DNA from: Anthostomella pinea
Lineage: Eukaryota; Ascomycota; Sordariomycetes; Xylariales; Xylariaceae
Direction: 5' to 3'
Length of the DNA: 64,000 nucleotides
NCBI GenBank assembly: GCA_963556695.1
Contig: CAUWAG010000006.1
Span: 682,001 to 746,000 of the forward strand
Shown: positions 38,376 to 49,095 of the stretch, piece after piece
Numbering within the stretch: position 1 is the stretch's first letter
Layout: every line of letters starts with the position of its first letter
Position numbers and translations under genes: made by a program
The notes under the pieces: model-generated
Database searches by the model: none
What the model was told of the DNA's origin: nothing
Seen by the model: only the letters and a program-made list of their open reading frames with translations

Positions 38376-40043
38376 CTATCTTCGATCGTCAGGACAACAC
38401 CCCCATGACAACACCCCCACTCTCTTGACATTTTCCTCTCTGTCTATAGTGAACATAATCATTTCGGTTCCCGGGTGGCTTCCCTCGCCAACGCGAGCCA
38501 GCAAGTCCGTTGTAGACTTCTGCGGTCGCCAACCACGCGTGTTACGGAACAATAACCGTCTGTTTCGTTTCTCGGAACTGCTGAGCTGGGGTTCCCAGGT
38601 GTTCATGTCGAGGGTTGGTGCTTGATAGATGATTTGCCAATCCACCCAGGATGAGACTTCCCACTTGCGCGTGATTCGCGTGGCTGTGGAGGCGGGCCTT
38701 ACCGGGGGCAAAAGCGGAATGCTGAATCCCAGCATGGCTTGGCGAAGTGCTGCCATACACTTTAGAGAACGAGCCCACGCTTCGACCAGCGGCTGCATCA
38801 TCTCCTCTTGGGGAATGTTCCTCGGCAACCCTTTGTCAAGTGGGACCGGGTTCCAGGAATCCTCTGCATACATTGTTTGTTTGTTTTGTATTTAACGTGG
38901 GGGGTTGCTCCTCAGTAGTGCAAACCACGCCTCCCAGAGCCTCTGCATCGCAGGGTTGTAGAGGTCTCAAGATAATAAGTACAGTCAGTCCCGCTCACGG
39001 GCCCATCCCCGTTGTTGCGGCGGTATGACCTTGGGGTCATCCTCTGCATACATGTTCAGCAACCATTCTTCCTCATCGAGTCGTCGATTGGCTCCTTTGA
39101 CGTACCACGATCCCGACGGCGCATGAAGCTCCAGGTGTACGTCTAGCTCTTTGAGGCAGGGCCATTTTGGTACAGCCACATCTTCGGAGGCGTGTGGCCA
39201 GAAAAGGGTCCCGTCGAGGACGCCGCGTACATAGAGCGATTGGAGCTTCTGCGACCAGGAACGCAGAGCCGAACCCAGAACGTCGTGCTTTCGACAAAGA
39301 AGGCTCTCCATACGGCGCCTATGATCGTGATGACCGTCATGGCTGAGGTACAGCCGGGCTTCCTGGAGGGTATCGAGCTTCCCCGAGTGCTCGGTCAGGG
39401 CTTCAGCCAGCGCGTGACGATCTATCCAGGGGATACCAGCCGGATCACGCATGTCGAGTTCGTTGGCGGCGATTTGCATTGCCCGCAGGCGAGGCAATCG
39501 CGTTGCGAGATCGAAAGCGTTTCTTGTCATTACTGGGCTGGAATCACATGAAGGCAAGATCCGCAGTCGGGACACGCTGGGCAGCAGAGGTAATTTCTCG
39601 GGGTGATAGAGCAGGATCCTGGAATGCAGATCTCCAATGCCCTCGTTAACACATATAAGCAGATTCACATCGCTCAAGCCGTTCAGCGCGACGAGAGTGT
39701 TGAACAGCCGGCAAATCGCGTCTACGAAGGCGCAACTCGAAGACTGACTCAAACACGGCCACTGCTGCTTGTTCTGCACACCGATGCGATAAACTATTTT
39801 TTGGAGGTATTTCTGTCGTCGAGGGAAGATGGTGAAGGCTCTGCGCAGCTTATGCAGATCATCGTTGCTGCTGTCGAGAGTGAGCGATTGGAAAGTCGAC
39901 AAGCGGCATTCGACCGCCAAATGGAACTTGGACGAGATAAAAGCATATCGACGGCCGTGAAACTTCGGGAGTATTATGCCTATATCAAGGTTGGGGAGGA
40001 AGAATACGATTCGATTGATGACCTCCTGGGCTAGTGTATCCAT
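38376..40043 (-). pseudogene. F-box-like protein gene interrupted by a 165-bp insertion
   Basis: The ATG at 40043 (MDTLAQEVINRIVFFLP) starts an N-terminal F-box-like helix motif, followed by a long region of the type found in fungal F-box proteins (leucine-rich, with YHPEKLPLLPSVSRLRIL). The frame is open to 38985, where it stops within an insertion. Beyond the insertion the same frame resumes at 38873 and runs to 38376 with the family's C-terminal part (VEAWARSLKCMAAL; FRNTRGWRPQKSTTDLLARVGEG). The two halves join exactly at a repeated MYAED. F-box proteins recruit substrates to SCF ubiquitin ligases. As it stands the gene makes a truncated product of 352 aa unless the insert is spliced out, and I see no in-frame GT-AG pair that would do so cleanly. 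Confidence 0.7.
38874..39038 (-). mobile_element. SINE-like 165-bp insertion with A-rich tail
   Basis: Inserted in the F-box-like gene and flanked by an identical 15-bp sequence (ATCCTCTGCATACAT at 38859-38873 and 39039-39053). In the orientation of the gene it ends with an A-rich tail (AAATACAAAACAAACAAACA) directly before the downstream repeat. Long target duplications plus an A-rich tail are typical of LINE-mobilised retroposons. I do not see clear Pol III A and B boxes, so the SINE label is provisional. Confidence 0.6.
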
Positions 40044-41595
40044 CGTGTCGTGTCGGTGTGGGGCCAGCAGCAAACAACGGTAAATTTATCGAATCGGAAT
40101 AAACACCATGGAATAAGCATAGGGAGTGACGCATCACACCAGAGATGCTTATTCCTGTATGCTTATTCCAGTATTTCTAACCATCCCACTAGTGATCTGG
40201 AGTTTTGCTAACTTGCACGTACGGAGAACTTATGAGGGCTGCGTGTAGCTGGATCACAAGGTTCCCGTGCGAGGACACGTCTTCTTTTAGGGCTGTCGTG
40301 ACTTATTAGAGACAGACGAAGGTTTCGCAGGCGCCATATTGGCGTTGGGGGTTGAGGGAGAAGATTAATATCAGCCACCAAATCAAAACAGTGGTTAATT
40401 TGCTCACGCTTGCGGGTGGCCTGAATGAATTACAGGATAGATACCACTCTCAATCTGCTGGGTCGGGAACATAAAGTCTCGAGGTGGCCGGTAGCGTTGA
40501 CTCGAGACTTCATGGACTTAGGTATCTATGCATATATGAGACATGCTATGCGATACACGGGACGCATTGGACCCTGTGAAATTTAGGAATGGTCTGTATT
40601 GGAAGAGGAACAAGGATAGCTCAAGGGGATACCTTCCTACTTACATAGGTGGGAAAGGGACCTCTGACAGCTATCACATGTGATCCCACAGGATGACACA
40701 TATGCTGCTCATAGCAATCATAACAAGGTTAAATACGCCACTGTTATGATATCTGACAGACCCGTTTTCAGCGGCGCCTTCCATAGGGCGTCATGGACTC
40801 ATGGCCCCTTATGTGAGGCCGTCAAGCAGCTTACAGTGGAAGCTCTGGGAATAATCGAGCTTACCGTACGTGCAAGGGACCATCGAGTCACAAGTTGCCT
40901 CGACTCAAGTCCATTCGACACAGTATCAAGACGTAGGCGCTCATGTTTTATGACGAATATAGAAAGGCTTATGGACGATTATCCATTCAAAGCCCGCGAC
41001 TGTCTTTCAGTCCTTTTGGCATTATAGGCCACCTATAGGCGGCAAAACACACCAGATCTTTCGTCGCTTGATGTTCACTTCCTGAACCCAAGCCTTTTTT
41101 GACAGAGAGATGGCTCTGGAGAGACAGCGTATTTTAACAGGGCACAGCCCTTTTGCATATCCGGCTATCATACGTTTGAACACGACGGTTCTCTTGAGTT
41201 AGCCCTAATCAAAACCTTTCACCCTTTCCATTGTATAGAAACTGGTGATAAGCTTTGTTCGAAAACAGAAATAGGTCAAGATCATCCGACGACAAAGTCG
41301 GGGCAAAAGCACATGGTTTTAGCGTAATGAAGCCCTTACAATGTAAGAGACAATGCATTTGTCTCTCTTACGATATTGCTGTTTATTACAATTCCCTTGT
41401 CATCACAGTTCATGCTCTAATGGGCAGAGTGTGCATGTGGCGATACATAAGTCGGGAGTCGGCACCGCCATATTGCTGTCTTATTCTCCCCATCAGCATC
41501 TAAAATTCACTCGTCCTCGTTGACTTATAAGTAAAGATCATTAACCGACTCTTCCAACAACACACAAAGTCATTAACCCATCCACCACCGCCAAA
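40044..41595. other. Intergenic, no supported gene
   Basis: Three copies of a GGAATAAGCAT 11-mer, one inverted to the other two, lie at about 40109-40169. A weak open frame (40680-41027) begins without an ATG and lacks any domain. A TATAAG box at about 41526-41531 is well placed for the BYS1-like gene. Confidence 0.5.
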
Positions 41596-42072
41596 ATGGT
41601 CAACACTGCACAGCTCACGTCCGCCCTCCTCCTGGCCATGGCTCCTTCGGCGCTTGGAGGATTTCTCCACGCCCAGAACAACTGCGGCTTCTCAATCTGG
41701 TGTGCGGGAGTCCTGTCTCCCAGTGCGCCCGGCCAACCCGGTCAGTCAAGCCCCATCGTCCAAGTCAACGCTAACTCGGCGTACGCCTCCCCCCTGGCGG
41801 CAGAGAACAACAACGTCGGTGCTGTTACCAAGTGCTCACGCAACTCGAACCTGAGTCCTGTCTACCAGCTGGAAGTCACCATCGACCAGGGCAGATCGTG
41901 GGTCGATCTGTCTGCTATCGACGGCAGCCCCTTTATTGACGTCTACCGCCGGGCCAAGATCCCTGGATCTGGTTGTGCGGCTCTGGAATGTGCACCTGGT
42001 GCCACGAACTGCGAGTGGCCTGCTTTCTTCGACTGTCTCTCCACAGGCGATATCTACATGACGCTTTGTTAA
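41596..42072 (+). CDS. BYS1 / antigenic thaumatin-like secreted protein
   Basis: A 158-aa intronless frame. Residues 1-21 form a signal peptide (MVNTAQLTSALLLAMAPSAL, then GG). The mature part starts with HAQNNCGFSIWCAGV, then has the YQLEVTID and PFIDVYRR segments and a Cys-rich C-terminus (CAALECAPGATNCEW...CLSTGDIYMTLC), with eight Cys in all. This order matches the BYS1-domain family of small secreted fungal proteins with a thaumatin-like fold. Family members are cell-surface or secreted and several are candidate effectors, but the activity is not established. A TATA-like box lies about 66 nt upstream. The gene converges on the WSC gene. Confidence 0.8.
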   Translation: MVNTAQLTSALLLAMAPSALGGFLHAQNNCGFSIWCAGVLSPSAPGQPGQSSPIVQVNANSAYASPLAAENNNVGAVTKCSRNSNLSPVYQLEVTIDQGRSWVDLSAIDGSPFIDVYRRAKIPGSGCAALECAPGATNCEWPAFFDCLSTGDIYMTLC

Positions 42073-42641
42073 GTATCCCCTCTCCCAATCCTATTTCCTT
42101 GTTCTGCTAATTCATCAATACCGAAGGGTCCCGAGCCAGAATCTCTAATTTAATCCACGCTCGAAGCTAATTATCCCCCTTCCCACATTCTTTGTTCGGC
42201 TAATTCATGAATCCCAAGGAGCCTCTAGTCAAAATCTCTAATTTTATCCACGCTCGAGGGTTTTGAGTCTTAACCTGTAAGTTCTTCTAGTCAATCACCC
42301 CCCTAATAAAAATCTCCTCGTTCTTTCAATTAAATTCAGGCCTAAGCATTTCTATGCTTTCGTGACACTAGTGAAAACATGTCGTTGGCTATCCATGTGT
42401 TCGTCTAGTTTACCCTACTCAGAGGTAGTGATGTCATGAATGGCCGATGGTCTCATGTAAACTATAATTCATAAAATCGTTCTACCATAATCTACTCTTT
42501 TCGGAGACTTTTCTGGGAGAGAAAGGAGAGTGGTGTGACTATTGCAAGTTGCTATTATGGCCTAGCAACTTGCAATAGTCACACCACTCTCCTTTCTCTC
42601 CCAGAGAACTCTCCGTAGAAGGACAACTCCCACGTAACCAG
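42073..42641. other. Convergent intergenic region with duplicated 3' sequence
   Basis: The 3' flanks of the BYS1-like and WSC genes. Bases about 42092-42160 and 42182-42260 are imperfect tandem copies (shared GCTAATTCAT and ATCTCTAATTT ... ATCCACGCTCGA). A long perfect inverted repeat occupies 42513-42604 (listed separately). Confidence 0.6.
42513..42604. repeat. 41-bp perfect inverted repeat (hairpin)
   Basis: Arms 42513-42553 and 42564-42604 are exact reverse complements, separated by 10 nt. Weaker complementarity (9 of 11) continues outward to about 52 bp. A transcript through it from either convergent gene would form a long stable hairpin. It could be a small fold-back element or a 3'-end structure; no target duplication is evident. 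Confidence 0.92.
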
Positions 42642-44135
42642 CTAGCCTCCCGCCACTAATCCAAAACCTTCCACAGAACCAGACTCCAAGCCATGGCCAG
42701 AGTAAAGTTGTGAAGCATGCGTTGCGGTTGCCGACGCGGACGTGGTCGAGTTCCACCCGGCTGATGACGATGTTGTTGCCGAGGCTGTACTTGTTCGGAA
42801 TGACGTCGATGTGGAAGCACTCGCACTCGCACTCGCGCTGGCCGACAGTCCCATCGCCTTCGAGTAAAGACTCAAGCAATTCGGCGCGCCGCAAAACTCA
42901 GAAGCATCTCCGCCACACAGATACCCACAGTCGGCCTCCGGCGCCGCCCCGTTCTGGAGGTAATTCCCACAATAGCACTCAGTCGTGTACTCAACACCAA
43001 AGTAGTCAAAGCCAGCGCAGAACGCCGCACAGCTCTCCACCGTCATGTTGTCACTGCGGTACGTATCCCCCGTGAGCGAACGCGCCTCGCCCTGGTCAAC
43101 CCAGCACGAGCTGTACCCAAACGCCCCCACAACCGCCTTGTTCCCCGCAGTGGCGTTCTGCTTGCCGTGGTCGTGGAAGACCGAGACGCGGTTGCCGTCG
43201 CCGCAGGACTGGAACGCGTCGCCCGAACACGCCATCCCGCACTCCATCTGCGCGACCTCCGTACTGCTCGCGGTGAGTGTGGCGCCACAGAAGCACTGCG
43301 TGCTGTACTCGAGCCCGAAATACGCATACTCGCTGCAGAAGCCCGCGCACAGTTGTAGCGTCATGCCGGAGTTGTAGAGGACCTTTCCCGTGAGGGCGCG
43401 GTCGGAGGCGATGTCGGTGTGGCAGCCGTGGTACTCGTAGGTGCCCACGGCGCCGTACAGACTGAGGCGCGAGGCGGCGCCGCAGGGCTCGTCGTCGTTG
43501 CCTGCGCAGGGCAGCGAGCATTCGGACTCGGCGACTTGGCTTGTAGGGCTGGCGTTGCCGCAGTAGCATTCGCGGCCGTATTCCGTGCCGAAGTACTTGT
43601 ACCCGGCGCAGTTGCTGGCGCAGACCGCAGCGGTCATATTGTCCTGGCTGATGACCTTGCTGGGCAGGGGGTGCGGGTCGCCGTCGTTGGCAAAGCAGCC
43701 GACGTACGGCGCCTCGGGGGCGGGGAGGGTAGCCGGCCTGCGAGGCGAGTAGTCGCCGTTCTGGTAGACGTCCAGACGGTTGCCGGCGCCGCAGGTTTCG
43801 GTGGCATCGCCGGAGCACTGGAAACAGCAGTCGCCGTCGCCGACTTCCGTGTTGGGGCTTGCGACCGAGTCGCCGCACCAGCACTCTCTGCCGTATTCGA
43901 GGCCGAAGAGCTTGTATCGCTTGCAGAAGGCGGCGCATTTGTCGACTGTCAGGGCGTCATCGCCGTAGCTGGTGCCGCTCAGGGCTTGCTGGTTGCCGGT
44001 GTTGTCGGTGTAGCAGCCTATACGGGTTGAGCCGCTCGCGGTTTGCCTATTCTCGAGGCTCTTGGGGTACGCGTTGCCGAATACGACGAGGGATAACAGG
44101 GATAGAGCCCGGAGTGTTGAGAGAAGGGGAGCCAT
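42642..44135 (-). CDS. Secreted protein with four WSC domains
   Basis: 497 aa without introns. Residues 1-22 are a signal peptide (LSTLRALSLLSLVVFGNAYP). Four WSC carbohydrate-binding domains follow at about 38-125, 143-228, 234-321 and 340-425, each with the Cys framework and motifs such as YFG-EYGRECYCGN and CAAFC. The C-terminus (430-485) is a Ser/Thr/Ala-rich stalk with SASASA repeats, probably O-glycosylated. No membrane helix or GPI signal is visible, so it is probably secreted or wall-associated, unlike Wsc stress sensors with a single WSC and a membrane helix. WSC domains bind wall glycans in the characterised cases. A TATATAA box lies 94 nt upstream of the ATG. Confidence 0.92.
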   Translation of the reverse strand: MAPLLSTLRALSLLSLVVFGNAYPKSLENRQTASGSTRIGCYTDNTGNQQALSGTSYGDDALTVDKCAAFCKRYKLFGLEYGRECWCGDSVASPNTEVGDGDCCFQCSGDATETCGAGNRLDVYQNGDYSPRRPATLPAPEAPYVGCFANDGDPHPLPSKVISQDNMTAAVCASNCAGYKYFGTEYGRECYCGNASPTSQVAESECSLPCAGNDDEPCGAASRLSLYGAVGTYEYHGCHTDIASDRALTGKVLYNSGMTLQLCAGFCSEYAYFGLEYSTQCFCGATLTASSTEVAQMECGMACSGDAFQSCGDGNRVSVFHDHGKQNATAGNKAVVGAFGYSSCWVDQGEARSLTGDTYRSDNMTVESCAAFCAGFDYFGVEYTTECYCGNYLQNGAAPEADCGYLCGGDASEFCGAPNCLSLYSKAMGLSASASASASASTSTSFRTSTASATTSSSAGWNSTTSASATATHASQLYSGHGLESGSVEGFGLVAGG

Positions 44136-44228
44136 GTTGACAGGGTTGCTGTCGAAGTAGCTAGTGCTCAGAGAAGTTGAGCTGGGGCTTCTGTCCCTTG
44201 CCCTCTGAGGGGCAGCAGGCCGGTGAGG

Positions 44229-44235
44229 TTATATA
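44229..44235 (-). promoter_or_regulatory. TATA box of the WSC gene
   Basis: TATATAA on the minus strand, 94 nt upstream of the WSC ATG, in a GC-balanced region. The position is typical of a fungal core promoter. No experimental evidence. Confidence 0.5.
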
Positions 44236-45100
44236 CTTACATGATATTCGTAGGCGAGGCTGATCGGAACTTCTGAGACCTCACCCCCACGGGACGGGAG
44301 GCTGGCAGCATTCCATCTGAGCACCTACGCAGGGCCTTGGCATGAGGGTTGGTTTAAATTGAGACCGCCTCGGCCGAATGGTGGCAAGAGAGAAGTTCAT
44401 TTCCAAGCTGTGAGCGACGCGTTGCCGTGTCACGCCTGAATCCCGAGTGTAAGCCCACGTGGGCTATCCTGAGTCAAACCAGCCGCGCGACAAATAAGGT
44501 GGCCATGAGTTCATGAGACAGGCGGCTATCCGGCAAGGAGCCAGACCGTCGCCCAGCCAACATCAAGCATGCGCTTCAATCCCAAGAAGCTGTGCAACAA
44601 GCCGCTATGACTTCTAAAGTTCTGCTGAGGTGAGTGAACAAGCGATTGTCACGGTAATTTGCATAGTGCGCTTGGTGGGAGACTGTTTGGGATTGCACAC
44701 GTCCGAACCGCTAATCCTCCCTGCGTAGGGGCTGTCCGCCGCCTGCTGGGAGCCACTTCCGAGACTGTAATAGGTTGATGGATCCAGCGACGACTGACCC
44801 TCCAGCTCAGAGAAACATTCGGTGCCTGCTTCCTGATTCGTGTGAGCTGATGGAGAGGTTTGAAGACTGATGCGATGGGTACCCTAAGATTGCCGGCTAT
44901 AGGTCCAACCGATGTATGTGCAAAGACCTGAAATTATTTACCTATCATGTAAGAGACGTGACATCGCTTCTCGACACTAGATGAGTTATGCGACACAGGC
45001 AGACCGAAAGAAAAGGAGAGCAGCGTTGACGTTCGCGCTTGACAATTGAGGCGTCGCTTTCATGGGTATCCGGGTAAAGCAGTATTCCAATAGCAACACA
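44236..45100. other. Intergenic, no supported gene
   Basis: Upstream region of the WSC gene and 3' flank of the BRCT gene, both on the minus strand. No open frame with domain content is seen. Confidence 0.5.
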
Positions 45101-45943
45101 TCACTTAGCACCGCGCTTGACCGGGGCCCTCCTTTTGGGCTTCTTCGGCTTCTCCTCCTCCTCCTCCTCCTCCTCTTCATCATCCTCCTCGGGGCTCTCA
45201 TTGCGGTCGGCCAACCTGCGATTCTCCATCCGGCCCTTCTTCTCCTGCGGAATTCCATTCTCGAGGATCTGGAAGAATTCTTCCTCGCTGATAGTCTCCA
45301 ACTCCTTCTCGTTGATCTCCCTCAGCTTGTTAGGACCAGCGCGGGTCCCAATCACGATGTAATCAGTGTCCTCGAGCTTGCTGATAACCTCGGCTCCGTA
45401 CTTCATCGCCGTCGCGACCGAAGTTTTTCTGTCCATATTGTCGAAGGTACCCGTGAAGAGGAGCTTTAGGCCGGCGAGACAATCAGGCTGGCCCTGCGGG
45501 ATGACTTTGCGGCCTGTTTTGGCGTGTTTGACGGCAGTATTTGAGGGTGCTGCAGCTCTCTTCTTGCTTGGTCTTGGTGCTTCCTCGTCGGGATCAGACT
45601 TGATAGCTCTCTTCCCTTTCGCTGGCTGGGTATCACCGCCAGCGTTTAGAGTGGTCTTGCAGACCCTGATCCTTGTGGCTACATGGCCATGGGGACCACC
45701 GTCCATGTGTCCATGGTACAGTCCCTCATCATTCTCATCGTGGTGGAAGTTATACTCGTCGATGGTGCCATATGGGTTTAGCATTTCAGCATAGCGAGCC
45801 ATCATCTTCTTTGCCGCAGTATTGGCGGCTGCTAAGGTCTTGTAGACCTCGGTTGGTTGCAGACCCTCTATATTATCGTCATCGTCCCAGATGAACGACG
45901 AGATGGCATAGACCGTGTCCGGTAAAGCGGACTTGGGCGGCAT
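45101..45943 (-). CDS. BRCT-domain nuclear protein
   Basis: 280 aa, no intron, starting MPPKSALPDTVYAISS. Residues 10-100 form an unnamed N-terminal region (His/Asp-rich FHHDENDEGLYHGHMDGGPHGH). Residues 101-150 are a Lys/Pro linker with nuclear-localisation-like KKR and KGKR clusters. Residues ~152-228 are a single BRCT domain (CLAGLKLLFTGTFDNMDRKT ... YGAEVISKLEDTDYIVIGT) of the type in RFC1 and NAD-dependent ligases. It ends with a Glu run encoded by a CTC microsatellite and a basic tail (KPKRRAPVKRGAK). BRCT domains bind phosphopeptides or DNA in repair and replication; this protein's specific role is unknown. Confidence 0.83.
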   Translation of the reverse strand: MPPKSALPDTVYAISSFIWDDDDNIEGLQPTEVYKTLAAANTAAKKMMARYAEMLNPYGTIDEYNFHHDENDEGLYHGHMDGGPHGHVATRIRVCKTTLNAGGDTQPAKGKRAIKSDPDEEAPRPSKKRAAAPSNTAVKHAKTGRKVIPQGQPDCLAGLKLLFTGTFDNMDRKTSVATAMKYGAEVISKLEDTDYIVIGTRAGPNKLREINEKELETISEEEFFQILENGIPQEKKGRMENRRLADRNESPEEDDEEEEEEEEEKPKKPKRRAPVKRGAK

Positions 45944-46958
45944 CTTGACTCACGGCGCGAGCTTCTGTTACTGCAGGGGGGATGAAAGGGATCGCAGGCA
46001 GGTAGCAGAACTCAAAAGGCTATGGCGGCCTCCCTTCTTTCAGATCCCGTCGCGTCGGAACGTTGTTGTGAGGCAACGCTGTGGCTCCTCAATCCATTTT
46101 CCAGCCACAATGACGGATGGGTCACGGACCAGGATACAAGGTACCTTTGAGCCCAACGGGTACCCGTTTGTACCTGATTTGTACCCAACTGGGATGATAG
46201 CTACTTCTGGGATGGGGACACCACCCATCCCTTCTTTCAATCAAGCAACTTCCAGAATACAGACCAATAGCCACAATTCGTGACCCTGGTCCTTATTCTG
46301 GATACCGCTACCACTGTGGATCCAGTGCATGGACCTATATGGAGTATTCTGGTAACCCCACCAGATATGTTGGAGGTTACCTGATGAAGGCTGCCTGGCA
46401 ACCCTTTGTTGCCCCAGGTACCTCACCACTGTAATTTAGGTTTTAGATACATCTCGGATGGAATCCTTTCCATCCGACCTTTTAATCAAGCACCACCCAG
46501 ACCACTGATAGATTACAACAAGACTTGTGATTTGTCAGCATCTGGGAAAGCTACCAAAAGGCACAACACAAGGCACAACGCGACAAAAAGGCGGCGCGAT
46601 TGCATGAGAGTAATCTCACTAGCAGTTCAGGGGTCGGTCCTGCAGCTGGCGTCGGCTGGGAGTTTCTTAGCAAACGGGTGGGTCCAATTTTGAAGCTGTT
46701 CGCCAACAGGTCCAATCTCAAAGAAGCTGCGTATAAAACGACAGATACCAATGCTATTTCACACACTTCACAGCTTTACCAAAGTCAAGTTTGTCTGGCT
46801 GTCATTGCTGGAAATTTTCAAGAAGAAGCAAGCCGCAGCCATTCGTGGCTAAAGTTCGCTTCTCGCTGCACCCAAGCCACAGATGCTGGACCCGGAGCCC
46901 GGATTCTTGACATGGAACGGCCACGATGGACCTTCCTGTATGATGCCTAAACCTCTTC
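45944..46958. other. Intergenic between the BRCT and HET genes
   Basis: No gene supported. It contains short GTACC-rich repeats at about 46138-46193, and at 46836-46930 a sequence about 80% identical to 49750-49845, the leader region of the DUF6604 gene. Confidence 0.5.
46836..46930 (+). repeat. Direct repeat flanking the HET gene (copy 1)
   Basis: 95 bp matching 49750-49845 at roughly 80%, with mostly transition differences. Both end with the identical GAACGGCCACGATGGA. It lies just past the stop of the minus-strand HET gene. Confidence 0.8.
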
Positions 46959-49095
46959 TCATACAATCTTGACAGTGCTTATCCCTCCACCATTAAAGAT
47001 GCCCTCCTTATAGTCACTATTACCGACCATCTCCCAAGCCCCCTCGACCCTCTGTGATTTCTCCAGCAGAATGGCCTGACTCTCTCGCACCCTTAGAGCC
47101 CAGGTTTTACAGTCTCCCTGATTTTGAGGCCCATTGAAGGGTTTGAACTCACCTCTCAAGACTATGTACCCATCGGTCACCGCCCCATACGGATTATCAC
47201 CCGCTGGGTGACACTCGGCGGCAACGACTTCCGCACACATGTTGCCGTAGTGGAAGCCCATGTCTCCATGGATCCGTACCTCGCCTTTGCGCGCCGCCCA
47301 CGACCACGATGGCGCCCGGTATGCCCCGGATCTCTCGTCACCAAATGTATACCACAGCAATGCATCCGGGAGCTGCGACGACCATACTCCAGCTAGATAT
47401 GTCCCCAACTCCGGCGAAGCCAGGCGCCTCGCGAGCCCCGAGAGGGCGGGGAGCAGATCCGTCGCCACGGTCAGCTGCCTCACGCTGTAGTGCTCGACGA
47501 CGGTCTCCCACGCCCCGTGTCCCGCCAGCTCTCGCGCGAAGAAGCTCTTCAGGCTCTGGCCCGCACCGAACTTGTTCTGCGGCGCCTTGCCCTCCAGCTC
47601 GGAGCACTCGCAGCGGCAGTGCGTGTTGCACTCCCACACCAGCTCCGTCGCGGTGAAGTGGACGATGCGGGACGCCAGGATGCGCTCCTGGAAGGCCCAG
47701 GCGCGGCTGCGCAGCACGGGCAGGCGCGGGACGGTCTGCGATGAGACGACTCGGTAACGCTGGCGCCAGGCGCTGTGGTCGTCGCGCTGCCGCACGCTTA
47801 CCGGGTAGGATATCTCGCCGCTATGGAAGTCGAACTGGGCGACGGGCGGTCGCGCGGCGAAGATGTCGTCGCCTGGTGAGGTCGCCTCTGTGGCGGCCAG
47901 CACGAGAAAGGCGTTCCCATAGATGGCGGACATGCGGGGGGATTCAGACTCCCAGTCCGATTGGTCGCGTTGTATAATGCAGATTGCGTCGACCTGTACC
48001 ACTGGTTATTCATTGTCACTCGGAGATGCTTGAAGCGGATCAGCCCGGTCGGAGTGAACATTCCCACAGATATCGACAGCCGACGCCGCGTGTAATTGTG
48101 ACTGCGTCTTGCAGCGTCGGTGGAAGCTGCTCCATGGGAATGTGCTGTCTCCGAAGCTTCTCGGTCTCCCGCGTGGTGGTGAAGTGCCATTGCTGGTCGG
48201 TGCCCCAGCTGTAGCTCAGTGCACAATATTTGACAGACTCAGAATCACTGCCCGGCCAGTCGACCAGTCTCACAAAGGCATCTTCGCAAAGAGGCCCCGT
48301 GTCAATCAAACTTTTCGGTCCTTCGCGGGAAATGGGAACGCAGGCTGGGTGATTCGCGGAGCATTCCTCGACCCATGCATTGATCTTCTCAAAGCACTCG
48401 ACACTGTTCGCGTGGCCGGCGATTGCTGTTGCCTGCTTGTATCCGGGCCACGGCAGTGCCACCCCTGATGGTGCTGAGACCTCGAGGCAAAGCGCTTCTG
48501 GCTGTGTTTCCTCGGAATCCACAACAGTGGCCCTGATGATCGTGTACCCGTCGACGCATTGCTCGTCCCCCTCAGAGCGAATATCTGATCCGTGCGAAGG
48601 CTGGGCATCCCAGAATGCTCGGGTCGCTTCTCGCATCAGTCGGCAGTGATCGCAGTTCTTCGGATCAACCGCACTGGAATTGGCAAACATACTCTCACTC
48701 GGCTCTTCCCAGTAGTGGCTGATATCATGTGTGCCAAAATTGCGAACCATGGTCTCCCAGCAGTCGAGGCAAAGCGAGTTCTTCAGTGGGGAGAGATCGG
48801 TTCCTGGTGCCTCATCGAATTTGAAGTTCTGCATCGTTTCGATCATGCGCGCAAATTTGCAGTTGTCGGATAGAGAATAGTCGAAACGTCTTGAGCCATC
48901 GGCTGGGGTTGCAAGTATAACCCCACGCACTTCGCGATCACGTTTGCCAACTGTTTTGTGGCAGCTTCGACAGCGCCTTGCCTCGTCCGCGCGTTTTAGT
49001 ACCCAAGACAGCGCCAGTGTGAGTCCTACCAGGACGCACACCGTCGGAAGCCCGACCCGAAGTCCCAGGTTGAAAGGACTGGGTCTAGGAATCAT
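46959..49095 (-). pseudogene. HET-domain (heterokaryon incompatibility) gene with mutated 5' splice site
   Basis: Exon 1 (49095-48064) has an N-terminal membrane helix at about residues 12-33 (LPTVCVLVGLTLALSWVL), a Cys-rich segment, and the first HET motifs (CALSYSWG; LQDAVTITR). Exon 2 (47993-46959) continues with the HET motifs VDAICIIQRD and AIYGNAFLVLAAT and a C-terminal region. The natural junction falls between LW and VDA. It needs a 70-nt intron (48063-47994) that ends in CAG but starts GAATGT where the fungal consensus is GTATGT, so one base appears changed. Without splicing the protein ends seven residues later. A cryptic GT...CAG pair (48059-48002) would keep the frame but add four residues inside the motif. 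HET proteins trigger incompatibility cell death when non-self is recognised. Confidence 0.75.

Noticed and set aside
40680..41027. 115-codon plus-strand frame
   Set aside because: It starts without an ATG, has no domain and no splice context.
43096..44030. Long Arg-rich and Ala/Val-rich frames overlapping the WSC gene
   Set aside because: They are shadows of the GC-rich Cys-repeat coding sequence in other frames.
48002..48059. Normal GT-AG intron of the HET gene
   Set aside because: It keeps the frame but inserts four residues inside a conserved motif and uses a poor GTTCAC donor, so it is more likely a fallback than the native intron.
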